From contig JAHLWZ010000140.1 in assembly GCA_020536535.1 (NCBI GenBank), forward strand, positions 1-54,542: DNA of 54,542 nucleotides. The letters run 5' to 3'. The notes under the pieces were generated by a model, which searched no databases, had not been told where the DNA came from, and saw only the letters and a program-made list of their open reading frames with translations. The DNA comes from Pelomyxa schiedti. Lineage: Eukaryota; Evosea; Pelobiontida; Pelomyxidae. This document shows positions 50,391-54,542 of this stretch, one piece after another (position 1 is the first letter of the stretch; every line of letters starts with the position of its first letter). Position numbers and translations under genes: made by a program.

Positions 50391-51492
50391 TTCTGCCAGC
50401 CAGAAATCACCAACTGGCAATTTATGATTCTTGTCTGACAGACACAGCACTTACAACGCACGTAGAATCCGGCATATGGTCACTTGAAAATGTCAGAAGC
50501 CTTACATACTTTGTTCACCAGGGCACCACGAACTGCAACACAGCCGCGTTCTCGCAAGCATGTAGAAAGTGGGAAGCTGTGTGCGGAGTGGTGTTCAAGC
50601 CTATGGCTACAATGCAGGAAGCTATATTCGATGTGCGGGATGCCTCCCTGCTTGAGGAAACAGAAAGTAACAACGCAGTATTCGCCTCGTCGTTTTTTCG
50701 GAGCAGACCACTCGCGCACTGTAGTGTGTTACAACAAAATTAAGACCGTTCCGGAACTTCTTGCTGTTCCTATTTTCACGCATGAACTTGGGCACATATT
50801 AGGCTGGCACCACGAGCACATTCGCGACCCTAATCCTGCTACAACAAGGGGAGAGGCACGCACGGCAAAACATGTTGACCTCACTCCATATGACAGAGAC
50901 TCTATAATGCACTACGGCAAAGTGCTCGGAGATATCGCCAGACTGAGCTCAGTGCTTACGACGCTCAAGGCGCCAGGGACGTCTACGGCCCCCCGATTCG
51001 CTTCGCCAAGAGAACGATGTCAATAGCCGATGCGAAGTCGCTGTGGGCCAGAGACCCCAACGTCGATCGTGTGGAGGTGCAGCCGTGCCCGTGTGAATGG
51101 AGGCGGGAGGGCGGTGAGCCACACCCATGCGCCCTCAAGGCAACGACGTCCGCGCCCACAGTGCTCCACACGCGTGCGGAGCTGTCCGAGGTTGCCGAAA
51201 CGTGCTCAGTCATGCCGGTGTTCCGAACGGGCACACCGTGCCCAAAGACGGGGTGCGGCGATGGCGGCACGCAGGGGGGATGGTGCACGAACACCATGCC
51301 CGATGGCACGTACCACTGCCTGCATTGCTGGTGCCACCGCAAGCCATTTCATGGTGGCCCCTTGGTGCCTTGCAACACCACAGTGCACCAGTGTGTTGTA
51401 TGGCTAACCAACAGCACAAATCAAAGTGCTAAAGAAGAGTTTAGAAAGGCGGATAGAAATCGAACGAGAAGGAGTGCGGTGTGTGAGTTCTA
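50391..51492 (+). pseudogene. secreted-type zinc metalloprotease with two frame breaks
   Basis: A zinc-dependent protease of the metzincin type. The visible exon begins after an acceptor (tttctgccag, about 50390) with LTYFVHQGTTNCNTAAFSQA and KWEAVCGVVFKP. The zinc site HELGHILGWHHEH (about 50780) and the Met-turn DRDSIMHYG (about 50905) follow, then LSAYDAQGARDVYGPP and a Cys-rich tail (PCPCEWRREGGE, TGCGDGGTQGGWC, HCLHCWC) to the TAA at 51490-51492. Reading through needs a change of frame at about 50693-50700, in a run of six T, and a change back near 50930-50945. The first break can also be avoided by a 40-nt gtaaca...agcag intron, but that removes a conserved AVFASSFFG stretch. The start and any signal peptide lie in unresolved upstream sequence (50071-50390). 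It may be a young pseudogene or contain two sequence errors. Confidence 0.65.
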
Positions 51493-52021
51493 ATCCTATT
51501 CCCGCATCAAAGCTGCGCGAATACAGAATAGGCCAGGATGGTATTCGAAAAACGAATATTCGGCCAAAAAAACGGTATTCGAGGTGTTCTCCAACTTGTG
51601 CGGCCTCAGACTAGGCTGGCCGGTCCTCATTATTGATTGTTATGCGAAGGGTTTTTTTTTTGTGGCCTCTTAGACTGTCGCAAATCCGGCAAAAAGGGAC
51701 ACGTACATCTTACGTTACCGGGGCACGCAAGGTACAAACACTTTATGTAGGCAACTATTAATTGTATCTACCCCCACCAATAGTGTGGGCAGACACTTTC
51801 CCACGTACAACAACAAAAGAACCGAATACCAAATAGTAACAGGCATTCGACGAATAGTCAAAAAAAATCGAATTTATTCGAAGTACGAATATTCGTCCGC
51901 ACCTTTGACGTTTAGGTTCAAACAAGTTGGTTTGCCAACCAAGTCCACAAAACAACGAAATAAAAGCAACCTACTTGTTGGGGGGAACAAAACAAAAAAA
52001 AGGCAAGACCCTACTTACAAC
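51493..52021. promoter_or_regulatory. upstream region of PINK1-like gene, CGAATATTCG palindromes
   Basis: No gene is seen here. The region is rich in ATTCG/CGAAT words and holds two perfect copies of the 10-bp palindrome CGAATATTCG (51553-51562 and 51886-51895), plus several half sites (for example near 51526, 51543, 51578, 51845 and 51870). The second copy lies about 125 bp before the ATG of the PINK1-like gene. A regulatory role is only inferred from position and symmetry; decay of a small inverted-repeat element is an alternative. Confidence 0.35.
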
Positions 52022-52306
52022 ATGGGCAAGATTCCCCCGGCCGAACAAAAAAATATGGTTAAATATTTAAACTCGTCTTCTGGGATTACAAGTAATAACA
52101 CCATAGAACACAAACACAGGTACGGGCACAGGCACGGGCACCGGCACCGGCACAGGCACAGGCACAAATCAAAGTGTTGCAGAACGAATCAGTGAGCTTC
52201 ATGCAAGGGTAACGTTGTTGTTTGTATCACAATTCCAAATTACTAACAATACCACAGAATAAAGCAACAGGCACACCGCAAAGCACAAGCACAAGCACAA
52301 GCACAA

Positions 52307-52383
<77 letters not shown>

Positions 52384-54388
52384 AGGCCTACCACTAGCGC
52401 AAGCACCAGTAACAGAACCGAGCCAAGACCACTGCCCTGTCCCCCCACGCCTTCTTCGGTACCAGTGAAGGGCCCCCAGGGACCTCCCCGTGGTGCAACT
52501 GTCCCCCAAAAGGACAGAAACAGCCGTGCCTTCCTACGAACTGAGTTGGAGAACATGCTGAAGCAAGCAAAACTATCACCAGCACCACCAACAACGCCAC
52601 CGTCACCAGCACCACCAACAACGCCACCAGCGCCAAGAACAGCTCCACTGTCAATACCAACAGCAACGGAAATAGCATCATCCAATGCAACAGCAACGTC
52701 GGTAACAGCAAAATCCTCTGCAATGCAAGAGAACCAACGCCAGCAAAGACCAGAAAACTCTGAGACAAAACGCTCCCAGAGAGAACCTCAGTCATTGTTG
52801 GCCGCGTTCTGTGCGTTACTTGTATCGGAGTCAGATTCGGATACAGACTCAGACTCAGACTCAGACACGGACGAGGAAAGCGACGATGGTGTGTATTTGT
52901 GTATTCGTTTCCTTGCATTTTTTCCCCTGCAGTTTACAAAGCCAAGGTGACTGCCCACGAAAAAGGAAGCTCCAACTTCAGGAGGTTCAGCTCAAGAAGC
53001 TTTCACAGCAGATCATGCTTGGTAAGTCGAAAGTAATATTAGAAGCTATTGACATGTCAAAAGAGGATGAACGAAAAAGGGCTCTCATCAATCAGAATAC
53101 AATACTGAAGGGAAAAATTAGACAAGATCTACTTTGTGCTATCAACAACGGAGAACTTGGAGTCGTAACACAACTGGGGCTGGCAATGTCAGCAGCGTAC
53201 TGTATTCGTATGGGAAGAAATGAAAGTGTTCACCGTGTACGTGTTTTACCCGGTATACATGCGGAAGCAAGTGAAGTGGCTCTGAAAATGATGTTTAACT
53301 ACAGTAATGTCATAACAACAACATGTTACTGTGAGCACAGATTTCTAAAGATCTATCCACATTGGTGCTTTCCCACTCTCTACAATGCTTTCCTCGGAAG
53401 AACGCTGTTGTCTCTTATTCCTCCGGAAAATCGCTCCTATTACAGGATCGTTGATGCGTACTCCAAATGGGTGGAAGGCAGCACCAATCCTAGTGCAACG
53501 GAGCTATTTGACAGCACCTATTACTTCATCATGGAGCTTGGTATCAGCAAACTTGAGGAAATCTTGGATGAAAAATTTGGGCGACATGGAACCACCCGAA
53601 AGGTGTCGAATCCGCTCAGGTCCGAAGATGGGACTGCTCACGGTATGCGGATTCTTGCATTCTGCTGCCTTTGTGCATGTTCCCACATGAACACCCATGG
53701 TTGGTTCCACAATGACATCAAGCTGTCCAATATACTCCTCGTTCAGAGGACAAGAACAACCATCATCTCCCACGCACTGAGGGGTGACATCTGGGTCTTC
53801 AGTGACTTGGGCACATCCATCGAGTGCCCCACTGGTGAGTTCATCTGCGAGACTGGTGCCAGTTTTGCAGGAAACGGAATTAATAGGTCCCCAGAAGTGT
53901 CTCAATCACACCCACACTCTCGTGATCAACAAAGGATTCCTCTGGCAAAGAATGATGTGTGGGGAGTGGGCTGTGTTCTGTACGAAGTTATAGCAGGCAT
54001 ACACCCCTACTACCGGTGTAACGAGGTTGACTGCAACACTTTCCTTGCATCCAGCGTTCCATTCCTGATTCCTGACGAGTTCCGTGGCAGCACTCCAATC
54101 TCAGCTCTTGTACCCTACTTGTTGGAGAGAGACCCCAACATCAGGCCAACAGCAGCACAGGCCCTTCTCGTCTGTGGTGCCATCATGTTCCTTCCACCAC
54201 CACACAACACGTTCCTCTTCTCTGAGGACCCACATCACATCGTGGATGCCATCCACTTCTTTGGACAAACAGACATCAAGGGAACTGTGGAATCCATGTT
54301 GATCAAAGTGCTTCACAACAACCTCATTTCCCTTGAGCCCAAATCATCATCACCATCATCATCGTCAGCAAGCAGGAGGTGCCAACAA

Positions 54389-54429
<41 letters not shown>

Positions 54430-54542
54430 GCAACAACAAGAGGTGGTGCCCACCGTGGAACAGGTGTGTTCTCTTGTGTTCACAAACGAGGCTCTCTCTG
54501 ACATTGACGAGTTCTGCTCTGTGTTGCTTGCGTTTTGCAAAC
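52022..54542 (+). CDS. PINK1-like protein kinase, partial at the right edge
   Basis: A Ser/Thr kinase whose catalytic domain most resembles PINK1. The proposed first exon is MGKIPPAEQKNM (ATG 52022), spliced to a Thr-Gly repeat exon, NQSVAERISELHAR, then a second Thr-Gly repeat exon and a Pro/Thr/Ser-rich, Asp/Ser-rich linker. An intron at 52893-52932 (40 nt) joins GV to LQSQGDCPRKRKLQLQEVQL. Kinase features: loop LGLAMSAAYCIRM, lysine strand EVALKMMFNYS, hinge YFIMELGISKLEEIL, catalytic loop FHNDIKLSNILLV, metal site FSDLGTS, then FAGNGINRSPEV and NDVWGVGCVLYEVIAGIHPY. A C-terminal helical extension follows (DAIHFFGQTD, TVESMLIKVLHNNLIS), then Ser-rich sequence and 18 Gln. The Gly-Asn-Gly before SPEV and the C-terminal helices favour PINK1-like over generic kinases. 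No mitochondrial presequence is evident. It runs off the window. Confidence 0.78.
52111..52165 (+). repeat. imperfect hexanucleotide repeat (ACAGGC), first array
   Basis: About eight to nine units of ACAGGC, ACGGGC and ACCGGC in tandem. In the gene frame they encode alternating Thr-Gly. Interruptions at the third codon position suggest an older array than the one downstream. Confidence 0.8.
52284..52384 (+). repeat. hexanucleotide repeat (CACAAG)n(CACAGG)n, second array
   Basis: About four CACAAG units are followed by roughly twelve perfect CACAGG units. In frame these give Ser-Thr then Thr-Gly dipeptides. The near-perfect copies imply recent expansion and likely length variation. Confidence 0.9.
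54383..54437 (+). repeat. CAA/CAG repeat encoding polyglutamine
   Basis: An uninterrupted run of CAA and CAG codons encodes 18 Gln within the PINK1-like reading frame, just after a Ser-rich stretch. On the opposite strand it creates a spurious poly-Cys ORF. Confidence 0.9.

Noticed and set aside
52199-52685. Minus-strand ORFs of Cys-Leu, Val-Pro and Ala-Cys repeats opposite the hexanucleotide arrays
   Set aside because: These are shadows of the simple repeat; the plus frame is the one that splices into the kinase.
54313-54540. Poly-Cys ORF on the minus strand
   Set aside because: It is the antisense of the CAA/CAG polyglutamine tract in the kinase frame.

Overview
This window reads as the nuclear genome of a free-living unicellular eukaryote. 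Genes are dense, sit on both strands and are cut by many very short GT-AG introns, mostly about 35-70 nt. There are no operons, ribosome binding sites or prokaryotic signals. An axonemal-type dynein heavy chain implies a lineage that has, or recently had, flagella. Low-complexity Ser/Thr/Gln/Gly tracts, tyrosine-kinase-like and PINK1-like kinases, and an ankyrin-TBC fusion fit a protist, possibly amoebozoan. I cannot name the species, and that guess is low confidence. All gene models were read by eye from frames and splice sites, so outer limits are firmer than internal exon edges.

Layout from the left: (1) part of a minus-strand zinc-finger-like gene (about 130-973). (2) A plus-strand gene with a Tudor-like segment (1271-3368). 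(3) A small unknown plus-strand gene (4841-5298) and a decayed leucine-rich-repeat remnant on the minus strand (about 5560-5870). (4) Two minus-strand genes with trafficking-type domains: an ankyrin-repeat/TBC RabGAP (6323-9867), and just upstream a protein with an EEIG1/EHBP1-type N-terminal C2 domain, a coiled coil and a DIL domain (10005-13750). (5) A poorly coding, partly decayed stretch (13.8-16.2 kb). (6) A small multi-pass membrane protein (16315-17211). (7) A 15-kb single-headed-type axonemal dynein heavy chain (17511-32891). (8) The CCR4-NOT scaffold CNOT1 on the minus strand (32971-43154), tail to tail with the dynein gene and only 79 bp away. (9) A GC-rich hypothetical gene (43578-44876). 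(10) A heptamer satellite with hairpins (about 45.7-46.6 kb). (11) A minus-strand tyrosine-kinase-like kinase with altered HRD and DFG motifs (48404-50070). (12) A plus-strand HELGH zinc metalloprotease with two compensating frame breaks (about 50391-51492). (13) A PINK1-like kinase with Thr-Gly and polyQ repeats that runs off the right edge (52022 onward).

The genes do not form one pathway. The clearest functional pairing is the ankyrin-TBC RabGAP with the C2-DIL protein: both carry domains used in Rab and myosin-V membrane traffic and they are same-strand neighbours. I found no tRNA or rRNA gene, CRISPR array, transposase or reverse transcriptase.
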